From contig JAKLHH010000032.1 in the NCBI GenBank assembly GCA_022710245.1, positions 1 to 17,209 on the forward strand: DNA of 17,209 nucleotides. Direction: 5' to 3'. Shown here in pieces: positions 7,714 to 14,464 of this stretch. Within the stretch, counting starts at the first letter, position 1. Every line of letters begins with the position of its first letter. Source of the DNA: Myxococcota bacterium. Its GTDB lineage: Bacteria > Myxococcota > Polyangia > GCA-2747355 > JAKLHH01. The notes beneath the pieces are model-generated. The model was not told where the DNA came from. It was given only the letters and a program-made list of their open reading frames with translations, and made no database searches. Both the position numbers and the translations under genes were made by a program.

Positions 7714-9138
7714 ATGCCACGCCGAGTCCTCCATGTCCTCGCCCAGCGCCCGGCGCAGACCGGGAGCGGCGTCACGCTCGAGGCGCTGGTGCGCGAGGGG
7801 GCCGCCGCCGGCTGGGACCAGCACGTGGTCGTCGGCGTGCCGGCCGACGAGCCCGCGCCGGCGCTGCCGCCCCTCACCGCCGGGCGGGTGCACGCGCTCC
7901 GCTTCGGGGAGGGCGAGCTCGACTTCCCGGTGCCGGGGATGAGCGACGTGATGCCCTACCCGAGCACGCGCTTCTCCTCGATGAGCCCCGAGCAGCTCGC
8001 CCGCTATCGCGGCGCCTGGCGGCAGCACCTCGCCGCCGTGCTCGCGGAGGCCCGGCCCGACGTCATCCACGCGCACCACGTGTGGCTCGTCGCGGCGCTG
8101 CTGAAGGAGCTGGCGCCCGAGGTCCCGCTCGTCATCCACTGCCACGCGACGGGGCTCCGCCAGCTGAAGAGCTGTCCGCACCTCGGCCAGGAGATCCTCC
8201 GGGGCTGCGCGCGAGCGGACCGCTTCGCGACGCTGCACGCCGCGCTCGCCGACGAGCTGGCGAGCACGCTGCAGATCCCGCGGGAGCGCGTGAGCGTGGT
8301 GGGCGCCGGCTACCGCGACGATCTCTTCCGGTGCGGAGACGACGACGCAGCGCGCGGACGGCGAATTGCGGGTCCTCGCGGCCTGCCGCCGCTCCGGGAT
8401 GAGACCGCCGCAATTGTTTACGTCGGCAAGCTCAGCGCGGCCAAGGGGCTGCCCTCGCTGCTCGACGCCTTCGAGGCGCTGGCGCCGCGGCTCCCCGGCC
8501 TCGAGCTACACCTCGCCGGCAGCGGGGCCGGCGCCGAGGCGGACGCGCTGCGCGCTCGCGCTGCCGCGCTCGGGCCGTCGGTGGTGCTGCACGGCCAGCT
8601 GGCGCAGCCCGCGCTCGCCGCGCTGATGCGGCGCGCGGCGGTCTGCGTGCTCCCCTCGCTCTACGAGGGCGTGCCGCTGGTGCTCGTCGAGGCGCTCGCC
8701 TGTGGCTGCCGGCTGGTCGCGACGGCGCTGCCCGGCGTGGTCGGAGAGCTCGCGCCGCACCTCGGCGAGGCGCTCGAGCTGGTGGAGCTCCCGCAGCTCG
8801 TCGGCGCCGACCAGCCCGTCGCCGGGGAGCTCCCCGCCTTCGCCGCGCGCCTGGCCGCGGCGCTCGAGCGCAGCCTGGCGCGGCCGCCCCTCGAGGATCC
8901 GCGCGCGCTCGAGGAGGCGCTGCGGCCCTTCGGCTGGGGGGCGGTCTTCGAGCGGGTCCAGGCGATCTGGACCCAACTCGCCCTTCACCGCGGAGCCTCC
9001 GCAGGAGGCGAGCAGGGCAAATTGCGGCGGTCTCATCCCGGAGCGGCCGAAGGCCGCGAGGACCCGCAACTGACCAGGGACGGGGCTCCGCGCGCCGCCG
9101 GGCGGGCAGGGGCACGCACCGAGGAGGAGGAGGCATGA
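7714..9138 (+). CDS. GT4-type GT-B glycosyltransferase
   Basis: 474 residues. The N-terminal Rossmann half opens RVLHVLAQRPAQTGSGVTLE (a GSG donor/acceptor loop) and includes DVIHAHHVWLVAALL and VIHCHATGLRQL. The C-terminal half has IVYVGKLSAAKGLPSLLDAF, LHLAGSG, VVLHGQL and LPSLYEGVPLVLVEALACG, containing the E-x7-E motif of retaining GT4 enzymes that bind nucleotide sugars. Substrate unknown; a role in exopolysaccharide, LPS or glycolipid synthesis is typical. The inter-domain linker (about residues 218-234) is encoded by a 50-bp palindromic element, and the last about 40 residues (from about 434) are low-complexity sequence encoded by a second inverted copy and its flank. The native C-terminus may therefore have been shorter. 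The stop overlaps the next ATG (ATGA). Confidence 0.9.
   Translation: MPRRVLHVLAQRPAQTGSGVTLEALVREGAAAGWDQHVVVGVPADEPAPALPPLTAGRVHALRFGEGELDFPVPGMSDVMPYPSTRFSSMSPEQLARYRGAWRQHLAAVLAEARPDVIHAHHVWLVAALLKELAPEVPLVIHCHATGLRQLKSCPHLGQEILRGCARADRFATLHAALADELASTLQIPRERVSVVGAGYRDDLFRCGDDDAARGRRIAGPRGLPPLRDETAAIVYVGKLSAAKGLPSLLDAFEALAPRLPGLELHLAGSGAGAEADALRARAAALGPSVVLHGQLAQPALAALMRRAAVCVLPSLYEGVPLVLVEALACGCRLVATALPGVVGELAPHLGEALELVELPQLVGADQPVAGELPAFAARLAAALERSLARPPLEDPRALEEALRPFGWGAVFERVQAIWTQLALHRGASAGGEQGKLRRSHPGAAEGREDPQLTRDGAPRAAGRAGARTEEEEA
8366..8415 (+). repeat. 50-bp palindromic (REP/MITE-like) element, copy A, inside the glycosyltransferase
   Basis: The unit starts TTGCGGGTCC and ends CCGCCGCAATT, with terminal inverted repeats AATTGCGG / CCGCAATT (8364-8371 and 8408-8415) and an internal stem GCGGC / GCCGC. 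Copy B at 9020-9069 is its reverse complement with only two differences over 50 bp. It is read through in frame as part of the inter-domain linker, including PRGLPPLRDETAA. Confidence 0.85.
9020..9069 (-). repeat. 50-bp palindromic element, copy B, inverted
   Basis: Reverse complement of copy A with two mismatches, 604 bp away. The mismatches lie in the loop region; here the centre is the perfect hairpin GCGGCC-GAA-GGCCGC (9043-9057). It lies at the 3' end of the glycosyltransferase gene, where the protein loses family resemblance. Confidence 0.85.
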
Positions 9139-10883
9139 AGTCCGCGAGCGAAGCAGGAGCGAGCGAGAGCCGGATCACCCGCGGTCGCGCGGAGCTGGTG
9201 GCCTGGGAGGCGTCGAAGCCGAGGAGCTACTTCGCCGCCGACGGCAACCTGCAGCGCGTGCTGCGGGTCCACCTGGGGCCGCGCGCCGAGGCGCTCTGGC
9301 CGCGCCTCGAGCGCACCGGCGCGCTGGCGGCCACGCGCCTCGACGAGCTCGCGCGGAGCTGCAACCGCGACGAGAACCTGCCGGTGCTGCGCAGCTGGGA
9401 TGGACGCGGCGAGCGGGTGGAGGAGGTCGCCTTCACCGCGGCCCACCACGAGCTCGGCGCCGGGTTCTGGGGCTCGGGCGCGCTCTCGCTCCTCGGCGAG
9501 CCCGGCCAGGAGCTGGCGAGCGGCGCCCTCATCTACCTCCTCGCGCAGAACGGCGAGGCGGGCCACGCCTGCCCGATGGCCTGCACGGCCGGCGCGATCA
9601 AGCTGCTGCAGCAGGTCGGCAGCGAGGAACAGCGGCGGCGCTACCTGCCCGCGCTCCTCGACCCGGACTACGCGCGGCGCCTCTACGCCTCGCAGTTCGT
9701 CACCGAGGTGCAGGGCGGCTCCGACGTGGGCGCCAACGACTGCCGCGCGGTGCCCGACCCCGCGGCGCCCGGGCTCTACCGGCTGAGCGGCGAGAAGTGG
9801 TTCTGCTCGGTGATCGACGCGCCGCTCTTCGTGGTCACCGCGCGCGTGCCTGGCGGCCCCGAGGGGACCGCGGGGCTCGGGCTCTTCCTGGTGCCGCGCA
9901 CCGTCGACGGCAAGCCGAACGGGTTCCGCGTGCGCCGCCTGAAGTACAAGCTGGGGACGCGCTCGATGGCCTCGGGCGAGGCCGACTTCGAGGGCGCGCT
10001 GGCCGAGCCGGTGGGCCGCCTCGACCAGGGCTTCAAGCAGCTGATCCAGATCGTCCTCGACACCTCGCGCGTCCACAACGCCCTCACCGCGGTGGCGTTC
10101 ATGCGGCGCGCGTACGTCGAGGCGCAGAGCTTCGCCCGCCACCGCCGCGCCTTCGGGCGGCCGATCCTCGAGTTCCCGGCGGTGCAGCAGACGCTGGCGC
10201 GGATGCGCGTCCTCGGAGTCGCCGGGCTCGCGGCCACCCTGCGACTGCTCGCGATCACTGACCGCCTGGCGACGGGAGCGGGCGATCGCGAGCTCGCCGC
10301 CGCACGACGCACGCACGTCAACCTGAACAAGTACTGGACCGCGGTGGCCTGCGCCGAGGTGGTCCGCGCCGGCGTCGAGGTCCTCGGCGGCAACGGCACC
10401 ATCGAGGACTTCTCGGTGCTGCCGCGGCTCTACCGCGACACCATGGTGCTGGAGAGCTGGGAGGGGACGCACAACACCCTCTGCGCGCAGATCCTCCGCG
10501 ACTTCGCGCAGCGCGGCCTGCACGGGCCCTGGCTCGCCGAGGTGCACGGCGCGCTCGCCGCGGTGACCCGGCCGGAGCTCGCCGAGGAGAGAGCGCGCGC
10601 CGAGGCGCTCCTCGCCGAGGTCGCCGGCCGCATCGAGCGGCTCCTCGGGAGCGGCCCGGACTTCGCCGCGCGTCACGTGCGCCAGGTCGTGGACCGCATG
10701 GGTGTGCTCAGCGCGTACGTCGCGCTGCTCCGCGAGTGGGACGGCGAGCTCGCGGCGGGGCCAGCGACGGAGAAGGCGGCGCTGGTGCGGCTCTACGGGC
10801 AGCTCCTCGTCGAGCCGGGCGACCCGATGAACGTGGGCGACGAGCTCGGCGCGCTGCAGCGACGGGTCTCGGCGGGGATCTGA
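9135..10883 (+). CDS. AidB-like large acyl-CoA dehydrogenase
   Basis: 582 residues, longer than the usual about 380-residue acyl-CoA dehydrogenases and in the range of the AidB-type/large class with an extra C-terminal helical domain. The ATG overlaps the glycosyltransferase stop by 4 bp and follows a run of GAGG ribosome-site repeats (9121-9133). FAD/substrate motifs: CPMACTAGAI (146-155), TEVQGGSDVGAN (190-201), GEKWFCS (219-225), RRLKYKLGTRSMASGE (267-282), RRAFGRPI (337-344), EVLGGNGTIEDF (415-426). WEGTHN at 442-447 places Glu443 at the position of the catalytic base of the family (YEGT in MCAD). It should oxidise an acyl-CoA thioester using FAD and pass electrons to an ETF-type acceptor; AidB relatives may instead act on other substrates. 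It is convergent with the Flx-Hdr operon, so a metabolic link is suggested only by proximity. Confidence 0.93.
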   Translation: MKSASEAGASESRITRGRAELVAWEASKPRSYFAADGNLQRVLRVHLGPRAEALWPRLERTGALAATRLDELARSCNRDENLPVLRSWDGRGERVEEVAFTAAHHELGAGFWGSGALSLLGEPGQELASGALIYLLAQNGEAGHACPMACTAGAIKLLQQVGSEEQRRRYLPALLDPDYARRLYASQFVTEVQGGSDVGANDCRAVPDPAAPGLYRLSGEKWFCSVIDAPLFVVTARVPGGPEGTAGLGLFLVPRTVDGKPNGFRVRRLKYKLGTRSMASGEADFEGALAEPVGRLDQGFKQLIQIVLDTSRVHNALTAVAFMRRAYVEAQSFARHRRAFGRPILEFPAVQQTLARMRVLGVAGLAATLRLLAITDRLATGAGDRELAAARRTHVNLNKYWTAVACAEVVRAGVEVLGGNGTIEDFSVLPRLYRDTMVLESWEGTHNTLCAQILRDFAQRGLHGPWLAEVHGALAAVTRPELAEERARAEALLAEVAGRIERLLGSGPDFAARHVRQVVDRMGVLSAYVALLREWDGELAAGPATEKAALVRLYGQLLVEPGDPMNVGDELGALQRRVSAGI

Positions 10884-10886
10884 CCG

Positions 10887-10987
10887 GGTGACGGTGACGG
10901 CCTCGCCGCTCAGGGAGTCGTTCAGGGTCGAGCTCTCGCTCGAGGACGCCCGGTGACGGTGACGCCCTCGCCGCCCACGGAATCGTT
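10887..10987. repeat. Degenerate 36-bp direct repeats
   Basis: 10887-10922 and 10952-10987 are 36-bp direct repeats, both starting GGTGACGGTGACG and ending with TCGTT, offset by 65 bp. They interleave with the 40-bp repeat copies at 10920-10959 and 11088-11127. The 363 bp between 10883 and 11247 contain no plausible gene. Confidence 0.7.
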
Positions 10988-11127
10988 GCGGTTCCCGTCG
11001 ACGGGGCTGGGGATCTCGTCGAGAACCCGCGCGGGCGCGTCAGCGGCCCTGAAGTATCGTCGACCTTCGTCGCGAGGGTCGGAGATAGTTCAGGGCCGAG
11101 CTCTCGCTCGAGGACGCCCGGTGACGG
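10920..11127. repeat. 40-bp direct repeat pair
   Basis: 10920-10959 and 11088-11127 are identical except for one T/C difference. Both begin GTTCAGGG and contain the overlapping palindromes GAGCTC and CTCGAG. The right copy begins inside the right arm of the large palindrome at 11044-11098. Confidence 0.85.
11044..11098. terminator. 55-bp near-perfect palindrome (possible bidirectional terminator)
   Basis: The outer arms CGGCCCTGAA (11044-11053) and TTCAGGGCCG (11089-11098) are perfect complements. The inside continues pairing (TATC/GATA, CGACC/GGTCG, TCG/CGA) with only two mismatches and a few G-T wobbles down to a tiny loop near 11071. It lies between convergent transcription units (stops at 10883 and 11247), so it could terminate both, though there are no T-runs. 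It could equally be a palindromic repeat element. Confidence 0.55.
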
Positions 11128-11155
11128 ACACCGGCCCGCAACCCCGGTCCGTAGC

Positions 11156-11240
11156 GAAGCGCGGCGAGCACGAAGCGCGGCGAGCACGAAGCGCGGCGAG
11201 CACGAAGCGCGGCGAGCACGAAGCGCGGCGAGCACGAAGC
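11156..11240. repeat. Second 16-bp tandem repeat array
   Basis: Five exact copies of GAAGCGCGGCGAGCAC (11156-11235) and a partial sixth, ending 6 bp before the flxA stop codon (11247-11249, minus). The period and the core GGCGAGCnCG match the array at 3682-3797, and both sit against the 3' end of a minus-strand gene at a convergent junction. Confidence 0.9.
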
Positions 11241-11246
11241 GAGCGC

Positions 11247-12077
11247 CTAGAACTCCGGCGGGAGCGCCTTGAGCTGCGCCGCCGTGAAGACCGGCCCGTC
11301 CTTGCAGACGTAGACCGGTCCGATGTTGCAGCGGCCGCACTTGCCGAGGCCGCACTTCATCCGGTTCTCGAGGGTGGTGTAGATCCGCCCGTCGGAGAAG
11401 CCGAGCTTCTCGAGGACCGGCAGGGTGTACTTGATCATGATCGGCGGCCCGCAGACCACCGCGAAGGCCTTCGCCGCGGGAGGCGCCGCTCGCTCGACGA
11501 CGGCAGGCACGAAGCCCACCTCCCCCTTCCAGTCGGGGGCCTCGCCGCCCGGGTCGACGGTGGTGACGAGCTTCACGTCCGCGCGACGGCCCCACTCCTC
11601 GAGCTCCCGGCGGTAGACGAGGTCGCCCACCGAGCGCGCGCCGTAGAGGATGGTCACCTGGCGAAAGCGGTCGCGCAGGTCGAGCGCGTTCCAGATCACG
11701 CAGCGCACCGGCGCGAGCCCGATGCCGCCCGCGATGAAGACGAGGTCGCTCCCCTCCATCTCGTGCAGCGGGAAGCTGTTGCCGTAGGGCCCGCGGAAGC
11801 CCACCGTGTCGCCCACCTCGACGTCGCGGAGCGCGGCGGTGACCTTGCCCACCTGCTTGAAGCTGCACTCGAGGTAGCCGCGGCGCGTGGGCGGCGAGGC
11901 GATGCAGAAGGTGCACTCGCCCTCGCCGAAGACCGAGTACTCGCCGAACTGGCCAGCGAGGAAGCTGAAGGACCCGGCCACCTGCTCGTCGCGGAAGCTG
12001 AGGCGCAGGGTGCGCGTGTCCACCGTCTCGTCGACGATCTCGTCGACGCGCATCAGGTGAGGCTGGTAGAGGTTCAT
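11247..12077 (-). CDS. flxA: FAD/NAD(P)H-binding oxidoreductase subunit of Flx (FlxA-like)
   Basis: 276 residues. FAD-binding beta-barrel at about 8-105 (GQFGEYSVFGEGE, then CTFCIASPP at the flavin-contact position, GPYGNSFP). NAD(P)-binding half with GGIGLAPVR (117-125), ILYGAR and CGPPIMIK (209-216). C-terminal [2Fe-2S] motif C-x4-C-x2-C-x7-C (Cys242, 247, 250, 258) as in DHODB/HydG-type subunits. It is the expected entry point, taking hydride from NAD(P)H and passing electrons to the FeS subunits. The ATG at 12077 follows GGGAG and overlaps the flxB stop as ATGA; a longer frame upstream lies within flxB and is not used. It closely resembles sulfhydrogenase gamma and AsrB, but the adjacent hdrAB and flxD point to FlxA. 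Confidence 0.92.
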   Translation of the reverse strand: MNLYQPHLMRVDEIVDETVDTRTLRLSFRDEQVAGSFSFLAGQFGEYSVFGEGECTFCIASPPTRRGYLECSFKQVGKVTAALRDVEVGDTVGFRGPYGNSFPLHEMEGSDLVFIAGGIGLAPVRCVIWNALDLRDRFRQVTILYGARSVGDLVYRRELEEWGRRADVKLVTTVDPGGEAPDWKGEVGFVPAVVERAAPPAAKAFAVVCGPPIMIKYTLPVLEKLGFSDGRIYTTLENRMKCGLGKCGRCNIGPVYVCKDGPVFTAAQLKALPPEF

Positions 12078-13150
12078 GGCGAGACTCCCGCCGCGGCGCC
12101 CAGGGTGCGGAGCACCTCGGGGAGGTCCATCCCGCCCGGACACGCACGCGCGCAGCGCCCGCAGCCCGTGCAGAGGAGCGTGCCGAAGCGGCGCGGGTAG
12201 ATGGAGAGCTTGTGGAGGATCCGCTGGCGCATCCGGGCGCCCTGCTGCGGCCGCGGGTTGTGGCCCGAGCCGTGGAGCGTGAAGAGCGAGGCCTGGCAGG
12301 TGTCCCAGTTGCGGCGGCGCGTGCCGCGGTGGCGGCCCTCCCGCTCGTCGACGATGTCGAAGCAGTGGCAGGTGGGGCAGACCGAGGCGCAGGCGCCGCA
12401 GCCGTGGCAGCGGAGGGCGAGCTCCTCCCAGCGGGGGTCGTCGAAGTGCGCCTCGAGCCAGCCGGCGAGGGCGCTCGCCGCGAAGGGCACGCTGGCCGCC
12501 ACGCGCTCCCGCGCGTCGCTCGGCGTGGGCGCGAGGCCTGCCGGCGCGGGGACGAAGCGGGCCTCGTGCGCGGCGACCAGCGTGGCGCCACGCTCGCTCT
12601 GCGCCTCGGCGAGGAAGCCTCCGGGCGCCCGGCGCAGCAGCACGTCGGCGCCGCGGCCGCTCTCTGGCCCGAGGCCCACCGCGGTGCAGAAGCAGGCGTG
12701 GTCTGCCGGCTCCGTGCAGGCGAGCGAGACGATCGTGGTCGCCTCCCGGCGGCCGAACCAGAGCTCGTCGCGGTAGTCCCAGCCCATCACCGCGTCGAGC
12801 GCCGCCAGGCCGGCCGCGTCGCAGGGCCGCGCCCCGAGCACCACCCGCGGGGCGAAGGTGGTGCGCACCTCGTCGAGCGCGATCCCGCTCTGCGACTCGC
12901 GATAGCGCAGGAGCGGCTCGCTGGGAGGCAAGAAGGCCTCCTTGAGCGAGCGCCGCGTGAGGCCGGAGAGGGTGAGCTGCTCTGGCGCGGCGAGGGGGCG
13001 GTAGGCGAGGGCGCCGTCCACGGAGGCGCCCCGGGGCGCGCCCGGGGCGACGCGGGCCGGTCCCCAGACCTCGACGCCTGCGCCGAGGAGGTCGGCGATG
13101 AGGTCGGCGAGGTGGGCCTCGGTGAGGAACGCGTCGTGCTTGGCCGTCAC
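12074..13150 (-). CDS. flxB: Two-[4Fe-4S] electron-transfer subunit (FlxB-like; HydB/AsrA family)
   Basis: 358 residues from a GTG start at 13150-13148 that overlaps the flxC stop (GTGA) and has GAGGAG 8 nt upstream; the longer frame upstream lies inside flxC. The N-terminal domain carries GARPCD (106-111), ALDAVMGWDY, RR and CTEPADHACFC (145-155), the pattern of sulfhydrogenase-beta/AsrA proteins. The C-terminal part has two ferredoxin motifs: Cys248/251/254/258, followed by CHCFD (261-265), and Cys327/330/333/337 followed by Pro. Between them is the conserved RRNWDTC stretch. It should relay electrons between FlxA and the remaining subunits in the cytoplasm. Which of the two FeS proteins is FlxB or FlxC is assigned by gene order only. 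Confidence 0.88.
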   Translation of the reverse strand: MTAKHDAFLTEAHLADLIADLLGAGVEVWGPARVAPGAPRGASVDGALAYRPLAAPEQLTLSGLTRRSLKEAFLPPSEPLLRYRESQSGIALDEVRTTFAPRVVLGARPCDAAGLAALDAVMGWDYRDELWFGRREATTIVSLACTEPADHACFCTAVGLGPESGRGADVLLRRAPGGFLAEAQSERGATLVAAHEARFVPAPAGLAPTPSDARERVAASVPFAASALAGWLEAHFDDPRWEELALRCHGCGACASVCPTCHCFDIVDEREGRHRGTRRRNWDTCQASLFTLHGSGHNPRPQQGARMRQRILHKLSIYPRRFGTLLCTGCGRCARACPGGMDLPEVLRTLGAAAGVSP

Positions 13151-14016
13151 AGGATGAACTCCTCGCTGTCGTCGCTGCGGAAGGTGCCGATCGGCGCCGG
13201 GGCCGACGGGTCGTCGGAGACGTGGTGCCCGAAGCGGCGCGCCGTCGCCTCGGCGAGGTGCCGCCCGAGGAGCCCGAGCGGGATCCCGGCGGGGCAGGCG
13301 CGCTCGCACTCGCCGCAGCCCACGCAGCGCCCGGCCAGGTGCAGCGCCCGGGTCAGGTGCCAGGCGAAGTTCGCGCGCAGGTGCGGCGAGCTCTCGATCC
13401 ACTGCGGGCGGCTCTTCTCGGCGACGCAGCGGGCGCAGAAGCAGAGCGGGCAGATCTGCCGGCACGCGTTGCAGCGGGTGCAGCGCTCGAGCTCGCCGAG
13501 GAAGAAGGCGAGCCGCTCGGCCGCGGGGCGGGCGAGGAGCTCGCGCAGGCGCGCCGCCGTGCGATCCTCGCCGGGAGGCGGCGGCGGGAGCTCGCCGAGG
13601 AGGTGGTCGACGAGGCCAGGCTCGCGGCAGTCGCAGCCCGGGCAGCGATCGGCCACGGTCTCGGCGCTGAGCGGGCGCGTCTCGCCGGGCGCCGTCACCC
13701 CGCCGCAGCGGACCCCGATCAGGACCAGGTCCTCGCGGCGGAGCTGGCTCTCGCGCAGGAGCCCGGCCACCGCTCGCGCGTCGCAGCCCTTCACCACCAC
13801 CGCGGGCCGGCCGAGCGCGGCCACGGCCGTCCGCCTCGGCGAGAGGTAGGCGGCGAGGTTGTGCACGCAGCGCGGGTCGAAGATCAGCCGCTCGGTCTCC
13901 TCGGGCCGCTGGACGAAGGCGGGTCGCACGCCGCTCTCGCCCTGCTCGTAGCCGATCACCACCTTGACCTGGCCCTCCTCGAGGAGGCGCCGGGCCAGCT
14001 CGCGGAGCTCACGCAT
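13147..14016 (-). CDS. flxC: FeS electron-transfer subunit (FlxC-like, FrhB-related N-terminus)
   Basis: 289 residues. The ATG at 14016 has GGGGAGG 7 nt upstream and overlaps the flxD stop by 8 bp. The N-terminal half contains AVVVKGCDARAV (72-83) and GVRC, resembling the F420-hydrogenase beta/FrhB-like fold, plus a C-x2-C-x-C cluster (125/128/130). Two ferredoxin motifs follow: C-x2-C-x2-C-x3-C at 179/182/185/189 with extra Cys at 192, 194 and 197, and 231/234/237/241 followed by Pro. The C-terminus ends in a short acidic tail. It likely bridges FlxB to FlxD/HdrA. A coenzyme F420 role is possible for FrhB relatives but is not indicated here because FlxA carries the NAD(P)/FAD sites. Confidence 0.85.
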   Translation of the reverse strand: MRELRELARRLLEEGQVKVVIGYEQGESGVRPAFVQRPEETERLIFDPRCVHNLAAYLSPRRTAVAALGRPAVVVKGCDARAVAGLLRESQLRREDLVLIGVRCGGVTAPGETRPLSAETVADRCPGCDCREPGLVDHLLGELPPPPPGEDRTAARLRELLARPAAERLAFFLGELERCTRCNACRQICPLCFCARCVAEKSRPQWIESSPHLRANFAWHLTRALHLAGRCVGCGECERACPAGIPLGLLGRHLAEATARRFGHHVSDDPSAPAPIGTFRSDDSEEFIL

Positions 14017-14464
14017 CGCCGCACCTCCCCGGGTAGGCGTCGAAGGGCCCCAGCCCGCGCACTCGCTCGGTCGTCTGGTTGACGAGCTGCTGCCACTTCT
14101 GCCCCTCGGAGGCCGAGACCCAGGAGAAGGTGACCCTCCCCTCGTCGAGGCCGACCAGGTGCGCGAGCTCCTGGAAGAGCGCGAAGCGTCGCCGGGCGTG
14201 AAAGTTCCCGGTGGCGTAGTGGCAGTCGTTCGGGTGGCAGCCGCTGACGATGACCCCGTCGGCGCCGCGCTCGAAGGCCTTGAGGATGAAGAGCGGGTCG
14301 ATGCGCCCCGTGCAGGGCAGCCGGATGATGCGCACGTTGGGGGCCATCTGCAGCCGGCTGGTGCCCGCCAGGTCCGCGCCGGTGTAGGTGCACCAGTTGC
14401 AGACGAAGGCGACGATCTTCGGCTGGAACTCGGTCAGGGGCTCGGGCTGGACGGTCGCGTGCAT
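14009..14464 (-). CDS. flxD: MvhD/FlpD-family [2Fe-2S] subunit (FlxD-like)
   Basis: 151 residues. The FlpD/MvhD signature is complete: CNWCTYTGADLAGTSR (Cys22, Cys25), RLPCTGR (Cys51), SGCHPNDCHY (Cys76, Cys81). Five Cys are available for the single [2Fe-2S] cluster that hands electrons to the HdrA flavin. The length fits the family (about 140-150). The ATG shares one base with the hdrA stop (TGATG) and has GAGG 7 nt upstream, so translation is coupled to hdrA. The stop overlaps flxC. A methanogen-type hydrogenase partner is not encoded in the window; the Flx genes take its place. Confidence 0.93.
   Translation of the reverse strand: MHATVQPEPLTEFQPKIVAFVCNWCTYTGADLAGTSRLQMAPNVRIIRLPCTGRIDPLFILKAFERGADGVIVSGCHPNDCHYATGNFHARRRFALFQELAHLVGLDEGRVTFSWVSASEGQKWQQLVNQTTERVRGLGPFDAYPGRCGDA

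Noticed and set aside
7624..8238. Upstream extension of the FHA activator frame to 8238
   Set aside because: The extra about 200 residues lie opposite the glycosyltransferase and are Arg/Ala-rich without domain character; FHA activators normally begin close to the FHA domain.
8364..9069. Invertible DNA switch flanked by the 50-bp inverted copies
   Set aside because: Inversion would put the C-terminal glycosyltransferase half backwards. No recombinase gene is in the window and no alternative coding half is seen; two independent element insertions explain it better.
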